Assembly: GCA_026686845.1 (NCBI GenBank)
Contig: JAIVEN010000010.1
Coordinates: 24,030,001 to 24,094,000, forward strand
DNA from: Adenanthera pavonina
Lineage: Eukaryota > Streptophyta > Magnoliopsida > Fabales > Fabaceae
DNA: 64,000 bases
Reading direction: 5' to 3'
Shown: piece after piece, positions 35,688 to 47,900 of the stretch
How positions within the stretch are numbered: the first letter of the stretch is position 1
Layout: each line of letters opens with the position of its first letter
Program-made: the position numbers and the translations under genes
The notes under the pieces: generated by a model
Database searches by the model: none
What the model was told of the DNA's origin: nothing
What the model saw: the letters and a program-made list of their open reading frames with translations, nothing else

Positions 35688-37353
35688 TATTAGTTAGGCT
35701 GGCTTCCCAAGAGGAGGGCTAAATTGGGAAGTTTAAAATTTTTCTGCAAAATATCAAGGAGGTGAAGAATGCAATATATGGATGTAAAACAGAGTATAAA
35801 TAAATAACAGTTAAAGTAGCAGGAAAGAGAAGAAGACTCAGAGATTTATCCTGGTTCGGTCTCTCCACTTGACCTACGTCCAGTCCCCAAGTGACCACTT
35901 GAGATTTTTTCACTATTCAGCAAGAACTCAACGGGCTTCTTGCAAGTGCCATAGTATAATGTGTATGCTCTGTTTTCTAGAGCTCACTCAATCACTCTTA
36001 GCACTTTTACTATGTGCTTTACAGTCCCTTGTGATATCTTTTCACAAGTAAATCTATGTTCCAGATGAAGATTAGATTGCTTACTATGATGAAACTCTCT
36101 AGAATAGAGTGAATATGAAAGTTGAAGTACAAGTATTGAAGTAGGAGGGTAAGAGTCTTTGAGTAGAAAATTTGGCAGAATTTCAGTATATGCAAAGTTT
36201 GATTCGTTACCCACAACTTCAAATGATGTTCTATTTATAGATTTAGGTCTCAAATGTCCGTTAGAGATGAAATCTATTTGTTGGAGAAGTTATCCAATGG
36301 TTACTCTAAAAAACTATCCATTAACCAACCGCATTTAATGCTTCTGACATACTGAAATTCGAATTTTGGTTGGTCAATAGACGAATTTTGAAGGAACCGA
36401 AGGTTAAAGCTTCCAACGTTGAAATACTGAAGTTCATCTGTTCATGAAGTGAAATTCGAATTTTGAAGCTTTAGAAAGTGTTTCCATGTTGTGCCATACG
36501 AATTTTCAAGAAGAAAGTTTTTCTGTTAAGTGTGTACAGTGTTTTTAATTTGCTACAGTGCCCTCAAAATTCGAATTTGGGAATCCCAAAATTCATCTAT
36601 CCGTAGTAGGTTCAAACAGCATAGTAGTTCATTTACAAAGAAATTCGAATTTTCAAATAGTGAAGTTCGTCTGTCAGAGAGAGACCTCTTTTCAGACTTA
36701 CATCTATATTCGAATTTGTAAACACTGTCCTTCGTATGTCATCATGTCATTTCAACAGACTCAACTTTAGCTTCTAAAATTCGAATGTCCATGTTCAAAG
36801 TTCATCTGTCAGTGAACAATTTTGAAACTTAATATGATCTTGATTTCAGATGAACTTTAACATTGTTTCAGACAAATTTCTTTAGTTTTCATAAATTTAA
36901 TTTTGTCTGAAGTTTGAATGTTTAAAACCTAAAGTTTGTCTGTTACTCAACAACTTCTTTCAGACACTTATGAAAATTCGAATGTTGTAAAATCAAAATT
37001 CGTCTGTCAGAGAGGCATCTCTTCAGACTTATTTAGTTTTAGCTCGAAATTCGAATTTCTAAAGCCAAAGTTCGAATTCCCAACATGACAGTTCAATGTA
37101 AATTTTTCAAACTTCGTCTATTGGTGGGTATTTTTCAAATATTTCATGGTTTAACTTAAAATCAAGGTTTTAAAACATTTTTCCACCAAATCAAAGTCTT
37201 TTACCCATATTTAAACATAACTAAACATCCTACAACAATCCTAGCAATGATTCCTCAGATTTTCTTCACTTGAGACACTTTGAGCTCCTTTGATATCTTA
37301 ATTCCAAGCTCTTGAAAGTTGATTTGGAATCATCAAAACATCTTGATTCAACA
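35688..37353 (-). repeat. Sire-1 5' LTR
   Basis: This 1,666-bp LTR has its outer end CAACA (37,353) intact and its inner end TATTAG in place of TGTTAG. The TATA box CTATAAATAG lies on the minus strand near 36,231-36,240. U3 (about 36,250-37,353) contains at least nine TTCGAA palindromes and about ten TTCGTCTGTC-type motifs. This copy keeps more CG in the motifs than the 3' LTR. Confidence 0.94.
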
Positions 37354-38526
37354 GGAATCACCTATACGAAATGTCCTGTTATAATGATAGCTCGTGGTTC
37401 TAGCTGTGTGCGAGGGAGGCATGCATTTCATTTCATATTGCATTCATGATATTATTGTATGAGTTATGGATATATATGCGTGTGGTTATCCCTAGTTACT
37501 GAGACTTTGTCTCACACCCCTTTCCCATGAACTAATATTTCAAGTGAAGATTCTGGCATTAGTCTGGAGAAGTCAAGGGAGTAGTATCTTGGATGTGGGA
37601 ATATCCAAGTCACGGTAGTAGGGTGTATTATCTATGTATTTTGTGTTAAGTAGGATAGGCGGTTTGTAATTCAAGTGATCGTAATGGATATGAGAATAAT
37701 GATGTTTATGATAATATTATTGGTATAATAGGCATGTGATGATATTGATGTGGAATGATGTTGAATGTGATAAGTATAATGTGATGTGATGTGATATATG
37801 TATGGTTTGGAGTGATACTGTGTTGGAATGGTAGTGTATGGGAGACCAAAGGTGAAATTGGGCCTTATTAGTATGTTTTAGAGCATATAGCCCATTATTT
37901 CAATTTGGGGTTCAAGGGGGTCAAAGCTTAGAGGAGTGGTTCCTTTGAGACGAAACCTCTTTGGATGAGTTGGTCAAGTTGATAAGGAGCAGTATGAATG
38001 GTCCTTGAGTACCCATTTGCTTTTGGTGGGAATTGGAGGAGATTTGTGGTGAGTTTTGGTTAAAAAGTGGCCAAAATGATATTGGATGTCCAAAATCTCC
38101 ACATGGAGATGGATTAAGGCAAAAGTAGTGTCCATGCCTAGATTGGGACAATATTGACTTGTAGGAGTTGGAATCAGGTCTATTGGAGGTCTGAAAGTTA
38201 TGCGTTTTGCAAGTTTGCCCCAAAAGTTAAACTTTTGCTGATATAGCATCATCAATGGGGCACTGCAACGCTAAGGCTAGGTTGCGGTGTCAAACCCTCT
38301 ATTTTGATAGTTCTGGAACCTAAGAGCACCAGAGTCACGGCAGTACTATAGTTGCCATGGCCTTAAACTTTATCATGGTTGTTTTTATGTTCTCGAGGTG
38401 TGTTGTGGTGTTTTTCCATTGCCATAATGATTTGGGAAGTCAATTTGAGGTGTTTGGGTCTTGTTCAGTTAGTTTTTGAAGTATTTGGTTTAGTGGGGAG
38501 GTGTATTGGAGTAAGGTGTCATATTT

Positions 38527-38538
38527 TGGTATTAGAAC
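38527..38538 (+). promoter_or_regulatory. Gypsy primer-binding site, decayed
   Basis: TGGTATTAGAAC four bases after the left LTR matches the initiator tRNA-Met site TGGTATCAGAGC with two C/G-to-T/A changes. Confidence 0.85.
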
Positions 38539-38671
38539 AATGATTTGGGTCATTGTTTATGCTTAGAATAATACTTGGCACAACTTTAAATACATAGACA
38601 ATATATATTCCCACTACAATACTAGTCCTAAATGATATAACAAAATGTGTTGTTGCTTATGTTAGGAGAAA

Positions 38672-39900
38672 ATGTCTCGTAGAGGAAGGTAGAGTAACAG
38701 TGACTTGATGCGTTATATGCATGAAATGTTGATTGGCCTCAGTGATAGGGTGAATACTTTGGGGGAAGCGTTGAATAGAATATAGGAGCAATTGAATTGG
38801 CAAGAATAGGGTGATGTGAATGAAGAGGCTAATATGTATATGGATTTAAATGCAGGAGAAAATAATGATGAGAATGAGAATGAGATGGTGCCTGAGAGAG
38901 CCCCAAGATCTAAAAGAAGGGGTATCTCCTCCCAATTGAAAGACTTTTGGAAGTACAATCCCCCAACTTTCGAAGGTACAATGGATACTACATTGGCCAA
39001 GGAATGGATCAAACAATTGGAAAACATATTTGGTATGATGGATTGTACCTCTGAACAAAAGGTGCAACTAGCGGCGTTTAAGCTTGAGAAGAAGGCTAAG
39101 CATTGGTGGAATAGTGTTCTCCTAAGTGTTGAATCTATGAATCCTTTGATGACTTGGGAATAGTTTAAGGAATGGTTCTTTTCACGCTACTTCCCTCAGC
39201 CCTAATGATGCAAAAGAAGGCCGAGTTCCAAGCTTTTCAACAAGGGAATTTGTCGATGGATGATTACATTGATCAATTCCTGGATTTGGTGAAGTATTCC
39301 ACTTATCTGAACAATTTTCCTGATGATAGGTGGAAGGCTCAAAGTTTTTTTGAGGGAGCCCATCTAGAAATTAAGGAGTGGTTATCAGTGGTTGAATTTG
39401 TATCCTTTGAGGACTTGTGTGCAAAGATATGTGTCTTATCTAGGAGAATGAAGGAGACTGAGGAAGAGAAAAGGAATTCTATGATCCGAGCCTTTTCTCA
39501 TATAGGACCTACTGGAGGAATTAGTAAAGAAGGTGGATCTGGTAGTAGCAATGGCAGTAATGGTTCTAGTAGAGGAAGAGGCTGTCATGACAGAGAAAGA
39601 GGCAGGTTTGGTAGAGATCAATTCAACAGAGGTAGGTATGGCAGGGAATAATTCTATGGAGGAGGCTTTGACCAAGGGAGTTCCAGTCAGAGTAAGTATG
39701 TAGGAAGAGACTAAGCCCCATCCCAATACAGTTTAGGTAGTCCCTCAAATCCGTGCACAAATTGTGGGATGAATCATGGCGACCGTCCGTGCTTGATTTG
39801 TTATAATTGTAGGAGACCAAGACATATTTCATGGAATTGTCATGAGCCAAGGCATGATGATACAATGAGAAGGCCTACAATACCCGAACGAGTCTTTACG
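38672..39900 (+). pseudogene. Gypsy gag
   Basis: The ATG at 38,672 opens the gag frame, which already has TAG stops at about 38,690 and 38,783 and another near 38,809. The capsid core (38,816-39,163) shows YNPPTFEGTMDTTLAKEWI and KAKHWWNSV, typical of plant Gypsy gag. After a TAG at 39,161 and a frame change, 39,172-39,651 continues with AEFQAFQQGNLSMDDYIDQF. A Gly/Arg/Ser-rich linker follows, then a zinc knuckle CYNCRRPRHISWNC at about 39,800-39,842. Several stops replace Gln or Glu codons. Confidence 0.88.
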
Positions 39901-40530
39901 ATAACCCGACAGGAAGCAGATGTAACACCTAACTTGATCAAAGGTCAGCTTAAACTCAATGGTGTATCTATTCATGCATTATTTGATTCGGGTGCATCAC
40001 ATTCCTTTATATTTTTTGATTATGCTTGGAGATTGGGTATTGTTGCAATGGAGTTACCTTTTGAATTATCAATATCCATACCCATGAGAATTTCACTAAG
40101 AATTGCTCAAGCTTGTTTGAATTGTGTGGTTCATTTTGAACATCGAAGTGCTACTCTGGATTTAATCTGTTTACCATTGCAAGAGATTGATATGATAATT
40201 GGGATGGATTGGTCAGAGGCAAACATTGCGATTCTTGACTATGCTCAAAAGACTGTCATTGGCCATGAATATCCCTAGTGTTGAAGGGGATGAAAATGTT
40301 TGCCTGTCCTATGCCCAAGCCAACAAGTATTTGCAAAAAGGATGCCAAGGATTTTTGGTTTTCTTTTCTATTAACGTGAATGAAAAAGGATGCATAAAAG
40401 GGCATCCGGTTGTATGTGAATATCCTGATGTATTTCCAGAGGAGATCACCGGCTTGCCACCACCATGGGAGCTGGAGTTTTCCATTGATTTGATATTCGG
40501 GACAAGTCCTATTTCGAAGGCTCCATATTG
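39901..40530 (+). pseudogene. Gypsy protease and linker to RT
   Basis: ALFDSGASHSFI (Asp codon at 39,985) is the aspartic protease active site of plant Gypsy elements. The later IIGMDW (about 40,193) is the conserved hydrophobic motif near the protease end. A frameshift at about 40,270 moves the reading to 40,199-40,531, where EYPDVFPEEITGLPP marks the start of the RT region. Confidence 0.85.
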
Positions 40531-41860
40531 AATGGCACCATCTGAATTAAAGGAACTTAAAAAATAGATTGAGGATTTGTTGAAAAGGGGTTTCGTCAGA
40601 CCAAGTGTCTGCCTTGAGGAGCTCCAGTGTTATTCATTATGAAGAAAGATAGTAGCCTCAGATTGTGTATTGATTTTAGGTAACTGAATTGCGGGACAAT
40701 TTATAATAAATATCCTTTGCCACAGATTGAAGACTTGATTGATCAGTTGGCAGGTTCCTCTATATTTTCTAAAATTGATTTGAGGTCGGGATACCATCAA
40801 CTACGAGTAGGTGCTGAAGATGTGCCTAAAACTGCTTTTTGAAATCGATATGGGCATTATGAGTTCCTTGTGATGCCATTTGGGTTGACCAATGCCCTGG
40901 TAGTCTTTATGGATATATGAATAGGGTATTTCAGCCTTATCTGGATAAATTTGTAATGGTATTCATTGATGATATTCTGATATACTCCAAGAGTGAAGAA
41001 GAGCATGCACTCCATCTCCAAATTGTGCTTCAAGTATTGCGAGATCACTAACTGTATGCTAAACTTAGTAAATGTGAGTTTTGGCTATAGGAGGTGAAAT
41101 TCTTGGGTCACATAATTTCTGAGGAAGAAGTAACAATAGACCCCAATAAAGTAGAAGCGGTGTTGAATTGGGAAAGATAGCAATCAGTGACCAAAATTTG
41201 TAGATTTCTAGGATTAGGTGGTTACTATCGAAGGTTTATCAAGGGATTCTCTCAGCTTGTTATGCCATTGACTAGACTCACCTGCAAGGATTGATCTTTT
41301 ATTTGGGATGATAGGTGTGAGAGAGAATTCCAAGAGCTGAAGGTTTGTCTAACATCCATCCTAGTGCTGATTATCCCTAACCTATTTGAGCCATTCATAG
41401 TTTACATGGACACCTCTAAGAAGAGTCTAAGGTGTGTGTTAATGCAATAAGGAAGAGTTATGGCACATGCTTTAAGGCAGTTGAAGCCTCATGAGGAGAA
41501 CTATCCTACTCATGACCTAGTGCTAGAGGCATTATCTCTATGGCACTCAGTTCGAGGTATTCAGTGATAATAAGAGTTTGAACTATCTGTTTGATTAGAA
41601 AGAGTTGAATATGAGGTTATTGCTGGAAAGCCTGAGAGATATGAAGTTATCAATTAATATCCACCTTGAAGTACTAATGTTGGGATCCATTAATGTATCA
41701 AGTGATTTGTTGAAGAAACTTTGCTATTCTCGTTGGAGGATAACTATCTTTTGGGCATTCGAGAAAGAATTGAAATGGCAGAGACCTAGGACTTTGATAT
41801 ACTGGAGGATGGTATCATCTGGTACTATGGTCAGATTTGTGTGCCCAATGTTATGGGGTT
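40531..41860 (+). pseudogene. Gypsy reverse transcriptase and RNase H
   Basis: Heavily broken. Recognisable RT steps are SKIDLRSGYHQLRV (near 40,770-40,810), VMPFGLTNA (near 40,870) and FIDDILIYS (40,962-40,988), with the catalytic Asp pair kept. FLGLGGYYRRFI (about 41,210) follows at the RT-RNase H connection. RNase H shows VYMDTSKK (near 41,400) and a degraded tail. Many stops are TAG or TAA at positions that normally hold Gln or Trp. Confidence 0.82.
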
Positions 41861-43168
41861 AGGAGAAATTATTCTGGAGGAAGCTCATAAGTGCATGTAT
41901 ACTATTCACCTAGGTACCACTAAGATGTACCAAGATTTGAAACAAGAGTACTGGTGGCTAGGCATTAAAAAGGACATCACAAATTATGCGGCAAGAGGTC
42001 TAATTTGTTAGAAAGTAAAGATTGAACACCAATTTCCAGCGGGTATGTTGCAACCTCTGGAGATTCTGGAGTGGAAATAGGATAGCATCTCCATGGATTT
42101 CGTGATGTGATTACTAAGGACCTCTTCAGGGCATAATGTAATATGGGTAATTGTGGATAGGTTGACAAAGTTGGCCTATTTTCTTATAATTTTGGAGACT
42201 ATTACAATGGAGAAGTTTGCCCAGTTGTATGTAAGTGAGATTGTGAGACTGCGTGGAGCCTTGATGAACATTGTGTCAGATAGGGATCTAAGGTTTACAT
42301 CTAAGTTATGGATATTTCTTCATAAGGCCATGGGGACGAAGTTGAATTTCAGTACTACTTATCACCCTCAATTTGATGGGCAGATTGAAAGAACAATACA
42401 AACTTCAGAAGACATGCTGCGAGCTTTTGTTCTAGAGAATAAAGCCAATTGGGATCAATATTTGCCGTTGGTCAAATTTGCTTCCAATAACAGCTATCAC
42501 TCGAGTTTATAAATGGCTCAATATAAAGCATTGTATGGTAGAAAATGCATATCACCGTTGTGTTGGGCTGAACTTGGTGAACAGAGTCTTTTGGACACAG
42601 ATATTGTGGATCAAACCGCTTAAAAGATAGAGAGTATTCAACAGAAGCTTCTGATCACTCAAAGTCAGCAGAAGAGTTATGCGGACAGAAGGAGGAGACC
42701 ATTGGAGTTTGATGCTAGAGATCATATGTTTTTTAAGGTCACTCCTACCACAGGTGTTGGGAGACCAATCTGAGTGAAAAAGCTTACTCCGCGGTATATG
42801 GGTCCATATCAAATTCTAGAGCGAATTGGGCCAGTAGCGTAGCTAGTGGTGCTACCACCTAATCTTGTAGGATTGCATGATGTTTTCCACGTATCTCAAC
42901 TCAAGAAGTATCATCCTAATCTATCTCACATAATTGATGATAAAGAAGTTCAAGTACGACAGGATCTGACTTTTGAGGTCACACTATTGCAAATTATTGA
43001 TGTAAAGGAGAAGTAGCTAAGAAATAAGACCATTAAAATAGTGAAAGTGTTGTCGAGCGACCTGACATCCAATAATGTCACGTAGGAGACAGAAGAATCC
43101 ATGCGAAGGAGGTATCCAGAGATTTTTGCTTGAGGTAAAAGTTGAAAGTTCGAGGATGAAATTTTATA
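41861..43168 (+). pseudogene. Gypsy integrase and chromodomain-like C-terminus
   Basis: The zinc region (about 41,875-42,010) retains the His pair but ends in a stop. The core has Asp in VDRLTKLAYF (codon 42,156), Asp in SDRDLRF (codon 42,279) and Glu in QIERTIQ (codon 42,387). The last two are 35 residues apart, so the D-D-35-E triad survives. Frame 42,153-42,512 is open across it. The C-terminal part has YMGPYQILERIG, VFHVSQLKKYHP and, at about 42,950-43,130, a chromodomain-like end (ETEESMRRRYPEIFA) interrupted by stops. Chromovirus integrases use this module to target heterochromatin (family knowledge). Confidence 0.87.
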
Positions 43169-43180
43169 AGGAGAAGAGTA
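43165..43180 (+). promoter_or_regulatory. Gypsy polypurine tract
   Basis: AAGGAGAAGAG lies directly before the right LTR start TGTAACA at 43,181. Confidence 0.8.
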
Positions 43181-46100
43181 TGTAACAACTCTCATTACAT
43201 TGTCCCTAACTTGGTCCCTAGCTAACAAAGTGTAATTGACATTGTATGCAGAACCGGAAGGACCAGGATGGAGAAAAGCATCAAAGTGGAGAAAAATGAG
43301 CTCGACATTGCAGCGAGAAGCAAGGCCGCCATGGTGAGAGAGATGCAATTTTGTTAAATTTTTCTAGGGCGAGAAGCTCTATGCCTTGGTGGGCTCATTG
43401 GAGTTACAACGAGTAGGGAAAAGCTGGTATAATCCAGAATCATTTTGAACGAACAGGCAAAAGGAAAATAGTGGGAGAAAGAAGAAGCTCTACTAGGGTT
43501 CGTGTAATCCCACCTTTAGGAGTGATTTTGGCCTACAGGAGCTTGGATCTTAGTTGATAAGTGATCCCTACTCCTCCCTCTCTATTTTCTTCGGTGTTGA
43601 GTTGGGATTTTTTAGGTATATGTAGAGATTTTCAGTTTTGGTCGAAATCCACTGATTAAAATGGATGAAATGAGATTAATGGAGTGTGATTTGGTGTTTA
43701 TGATGTTTGGGTGTGAGTTTTAGATGGAGTATGCATGATTTAAGCTTAACCCTAGGTTGGTATTATGTGTGGAAGCAAGGAATCTGAAATGTGTGTGATT
43801 GATTAGAGTTTGAATGTTCTCTTGGAGTTAAATGGTGTATGGTAATGGTGTTGGAACCTTGGGTTAGACCTATATAGTTTAAAAGTGATGTTTGGTTAAA
43901 TGATATATGTAACATCTCTCTTAGGGGCCCATTTCCCATGTATTTAATCATTTCAAAGTCTATTTGTATTGTAGTAGGATCTTGAATCATAATAAATGTC
44001 TTAATAAAATTGTTCCAACTTTTAGCACTATTCATTTAATCAAATTTATTTGTTCCGATTAAATTTCAAAAAATCATAACTAAATCAATAAAAATCGTAT
44101 GCGTGTGATTCAAGTTTCTATGGATAGTTTATAACTTTGTCAACATGGAAAAAATATAAGTTAGAGCAATGATAGTACTGAACTGTATTGCAAATTTTGT
44201 GAAATTTCACAGTTTATATGAAAACTGCAAAAATAATCATTTTAATTGGGATTAAATGTAAAAATCCACCAAATATTGCTCACACATCCAATTTGAGTGA
44301 CCTTTCGACCATTGGAGAGCTCTTCCTATCTACTTTTAAACCATATACACCATTCATACTTTATACAACAAAAAGTCTAAATAGTGGCATGTTCACTCTA
44401 CATAGGTCAAGATAACCATTTATATCTTACTACTTTACCAAACTAAAGCCATAAAATTTTTACATGGTCATACATCATTTTCATACTATACCATACTTTA
44501 GCTAAGACCTAAGGCATCATAAAAATTTGAAGAAACATATTTAACATCATATTTACAAAATTACACAAAAGGTCAAAGCTCATGGTTATTGCTAGAATTA
44601 TCAAGTTAATGGCCAAATAATTTCTCCTTTCCTTTCTCTTCCTTGGTGGTCTTATCATTGTTACTACCTATTCATGGTTAATATTTGGGAGGGTGAGATT
44701 CAAAGAATCTCAGTAGTTAACACCCAGCATTCCATCACATCATCACATTAAGCATGAAAATATCAAAATAACACATTTTGAATACATTAACACATTTGAG
44801 TTTTATGAATTCATACAATTTTTGGCAAAGTTTCATTTTAAAAAATAGACATCCCGAGGTCTCAATGCCCCTCAATCAACTCAGCCAATACAAATAAATC
44901 ATCTCAAAATATCATTGCAATCATATGACAAGGCATAAAGCACATTGAAAACAAACATGATAATATAATGCTAGTATGGAAAATTAACTACCTTATGATA
45001 CTCCTTTGCTTTCCAAACTTGGTCCACCACTTTTTAAGCTTTCCACAACTTTCTTGAACCTATCCAAATCATCATTGAACCAATTTAGCCATTGTTTTAT
45101 CAAAATTATACAATACCATACATACTAAAACCCAAATTTTTCACTTAGTGCTCCTTTGATCTTTCTTTGTACAACACACTTGCTCTTAGGATTTTGGACC
45201 ACAGGGAATCCATTTTTAAGGTCAAAACCATGAAATTCCAACTCTAAATACTCCCCCTATTCTAACTGAAATTTGACCTAAGTGATTGGAAAAGATTTCC
45301 TTCAAATCACTTCAAACTATCCATGGATTCATGCTTCTAGTATCTAGTCTAAGCTTCCCCTTAAGTTTAATGGTTTAAAACTCATTTCTATTGCTAAATC
45401 CCAGTTTGGATGAAACCCTAAGATGGAAAAGAAGAAAACTAAACCATAAAACATGCTTTGAAAGCCATAGATAGCAAGCTTAAGATGGTAACTTAGAAGC
45501 TTACCAATTTGTGCTTCAATTTTCCTTTGATTTCTCTTCCTTTTCCTCTTCCTTCTTCCTCCCTTTTCTTGCGTTTTTTCTGGTCTGTTTTAGGCTACTG
45601 GTTCACATGTGAATGGTGAGGAAAGAAAAGGGATTAAGTGGTTAAGTGATTTAATTAAGTGGCTTAATCACTTAATTAACTAAAGTTACTTTTTGTCTCC
45701 TTCTTTAAGAAGTTTTCCTCCAAAAATCATTAAATATGTTAGACTTTTGGGTTGTAGAAAATCATGAATGAGAGAGAGGGAAGTGTGTCCAAAAATTGCC
45801 CAACTTTCCTAATCCAGATATACCTCAATCTGGGTACTTTTTAATCGTACCCATATCTTGTCCCGATTTCCTTTTAACCATCGGTAGGGCCCACAGTTTA
45901 CTTTATCGGTTTACCATTACTTTTGAACACTTGGCACAGATTATTTCTTTATTCTTGAACATTAACCCTTAGTGCCATATACAATTGGACTTCTCTCATC
46001 GAGGGCTTCATTTTTACAGTAATTTTACATATTTATAAAATTACCCTTGACTCAGTGTTAAATTATAATTTCTGAAACTTTCAGGTCGTTAAGTGTAATT

Positions 46101-47900
46101 TTTCCTAAGGATTTTCTATTTCTTTCTCCACGTAATTTTTAATATTTTTGGACATGGATTTCATTTTTATATTTCTTTAGGGGCAAAAATATAATTTTCT
46201 CATTTTTTAGTCCAACCAGGAAAAATGATCTCTTTGCCTTATTTCACACAAAACGGTGTCTATCCATTTTCATGAATTCCTTGTGCATTTTATGTTATCA
46301 TCAATTATGTTCTCTTTTATCACTTAGTATCCAATAAAATTTTAGGATATTACAGTATATTATGTTAATTGAGAATTTTACGGTATTGTAGAGGTATTTG
46401 GTTGATCAAAAGGGGTACGATGTGTTGAACAACCCAAGAAGCTCATGGAATCACGTGTATGAGGAAATTGACAACCTGAGGTAACTGGGTGTTTGTATTG
46501 TTTGTATTTTATGTTATACATATGTGTATATATGCATGTTTCCATTCATACCATGATATTGATATGTGTGTGTATGATTTTTCTATATATTGTGGTATGC
46601 ACACAGCTAGACATATAGATGATGATGATTATGATGATGACTAGAGATGATGATGATGATGATGATGTGACATTACATGATGCATAGCATGACACACCAC
46701 AGTGATGTCCCGGAATCAGTCTTCACCGACTGTTGGATGGGAATCACCTATATGAAATGTCCTGTTATGATGATAGCTTATGGTTTTAGCTGTGTGCGAG
46801 GGAGACATGCATTCCATTTCACATTGCATTTATGATATTATTGTATGAGTTATGGATATATATGCGTGTGGTTATCTTCAGTTACTAAGACTTTATCTCA
46901 CACCACTTTCCCATTAACTAACATTTCAGGTGAAGGTTCTGGCACTAGTCCAGAGAAGACAAGGTAGTAGTGTCTCGAACGTGGGAATATCCAAGTCATG
47001 GTAGTAGGGTGTATTGTCTATGTATTTTGTGCTATGTAGGATAGGCGGTTTGTAATTCAAGTGATTGTAATGGATATGAGAATAATGATCTTTATAATGA
47101 TGTTATTGGTAAAATAGACATGTGATGCTATTGATGTGGAATGGTGTTGAATGTGATAAGTATGATGTGATGTATGTATGGTTCAGAGTGATATGTCGAA
47201 ATGGTAGTGTTTGGGAGCCCAAAGGTGAAATTAGGCTTTATTGGTGTGTTTTAGGGTATATAGCCCATTATGTCAATTTGGAGTTCAAGGGAGTCAAAGC
47301 TCAGAGGAGTGGTTCCTTTGAACGAAACCTCTTAAGACTAGTTGGTCAAGTTGATAAGGACTTGTGTGAATAGTTCTTGAGTGCCCATTTGCCTTTGGTG
47401 GCAATTGGAGGAGATTTGTGATGAGTTTTGGTCAAAAAGTGGTCAAAACAGTGTTGGGTGTGCAAAATCTCCACACAGAGATAGATTAAGGTGAAAGTGG
47501 TGTCCATGGTTAGATTAGAACAAGATTAACTTATAGGAGTTGGAATCAGGTCAATTGGAGGTTTGAGCATAAAGTTATGCGTGTTGAAAGTTCACCCCAG
47601 AAGTTGAACTTTTGTTGATATGGCATCAGTAAGAGGGTACCCCGGCGCCAAGGTGAGGCCACTGCACCAGACCCTTTGTTTTGATAGTTCTGGAACCTAA
47701 GAGCACCAGAACTGTGGTGGTACTGTAGCAGTCATAGCCCTACACTCTGTCATGGCTGCTTGGGTGTTTTCGAGGTGTCATATGTTGTTTTTCCTCTATA
47801 ATAATGGTTTGGGAAGTCGATTTGAGGTGTTTGGATCTTGTTCAGTCAATTTTTGAAGTATTTCGTTTAGTAGGGAGATGTATTGGAGTAGGATGTTACA
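43181..47900 (+). repeat. Right (3') LTR of the Gypsy element, split by a solo LTR
   Basis: The two parts are 43,181-43,907 and 46,360-47,900. It starts TGTAACAACTCTCATTACA and ends TAGGATGTTACA, and aligns with the left LTR through CCGGAATCAGTCTTCACCG, the inverted repeat (46,546-46,600) and a GAT repeat (46,617-46,665). Confidence 0.9.
43908..46354 (+). mobile_element. Solo LTR, family S3, nested in the Gypsy right LTR
   Basis: This 2,447-bp block starts TGTAACATCTCTC and ends TAGGATATTACA. Flanks ATATA and GTATA are a 5-bp target duplication with one A/G mismatch. The interrupted LTR reads without it in the left LTR near 25,160. The copy is related to 49,359-51,918; both share GGTGAGATTCAAAGAATCTCAG (split over 44,692-44,713 here) and an ending after a CATTTTTTAGTCC-like step. 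Orientation is given relative to the TGTAACA end. There are no coding regions; reading frames inside (for example 44,218-44,415) are spurious. Confidence 0.82.

Larger units (their letters stand above)
25526..37353 (-). mobile_element. Ty1/Copia Sirevirus-like element (Sire-1), nearly complete
   Basis: An 11.8-kb insertion with LTRs at both ends, transcribed right to left. It is flanked by a perfect GGAAT duplication (25,521-25,525 and 37,354-37,358), with outer ends TGTTAG and CAACA. In transcription order: 5' LTR (37,353-35,688), tRNA-Met primer site, gag, protease, integrase, RT, RNase H, a ~1-kb motif-rich spacer, ORF3, polypurine tract, 3' LTR (27,168-25,526). Integrase before RT defines Copia. 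The large gag with a long C-terminal coil and an ORF3 behind pol are features of the Sirevirus lineage. Several nonsense and frameshift changes make it non-autonomous. Confidence 0.93.
24504..38523 (+). repeat. Left (5') LTR of the Gypsy element, split by the Sirevirus
   Basis: The two parts are 24,504-25,525 and 37,359-38,523. They join at the duplicated GGAAT, where the right LTR reads uninterrupted (about 46,740). The inner end now reads GTGTCATA where the outer end of the partner has GTTACA, so the terminal CA has become TA. The family landmarks (inverted repeat at about 25,344-25,396 and the GAT microsatellite at about 25,428) are present. Confidence 0.88.
24504..47900 (+). mobile_element. 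Ty3/Gypsy element, Tekay-like chromovirus, with two nested insertions
   Basis: Left LTR 24,504-38,523 (interrupted by a Sirevirus), internal region 38,524-43,180, right LTR 43,181-47,900 (interrupted by a solo LTR). After removal of insertions the LTRs are about 2.19 and 2.27 kb and the whole element about 9.1 kb. Outer ends are TGTAACA (24,504) and GATGTTACA (47,900). Flanks CATCA (24,499-24,503) and AATCA (47,901-47,905) form a 5-bp target duplication with one mismatch. The domain order gag, protease, RT, RNase H, integrase, chromodomain defines Ty3/Gypsy. The C-terminal chromodomain-like region and LTR style suggest the Tekay/Del clade (inference). All coding parts are broken by stops, so the element is dead. 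Confidence 0.9.
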
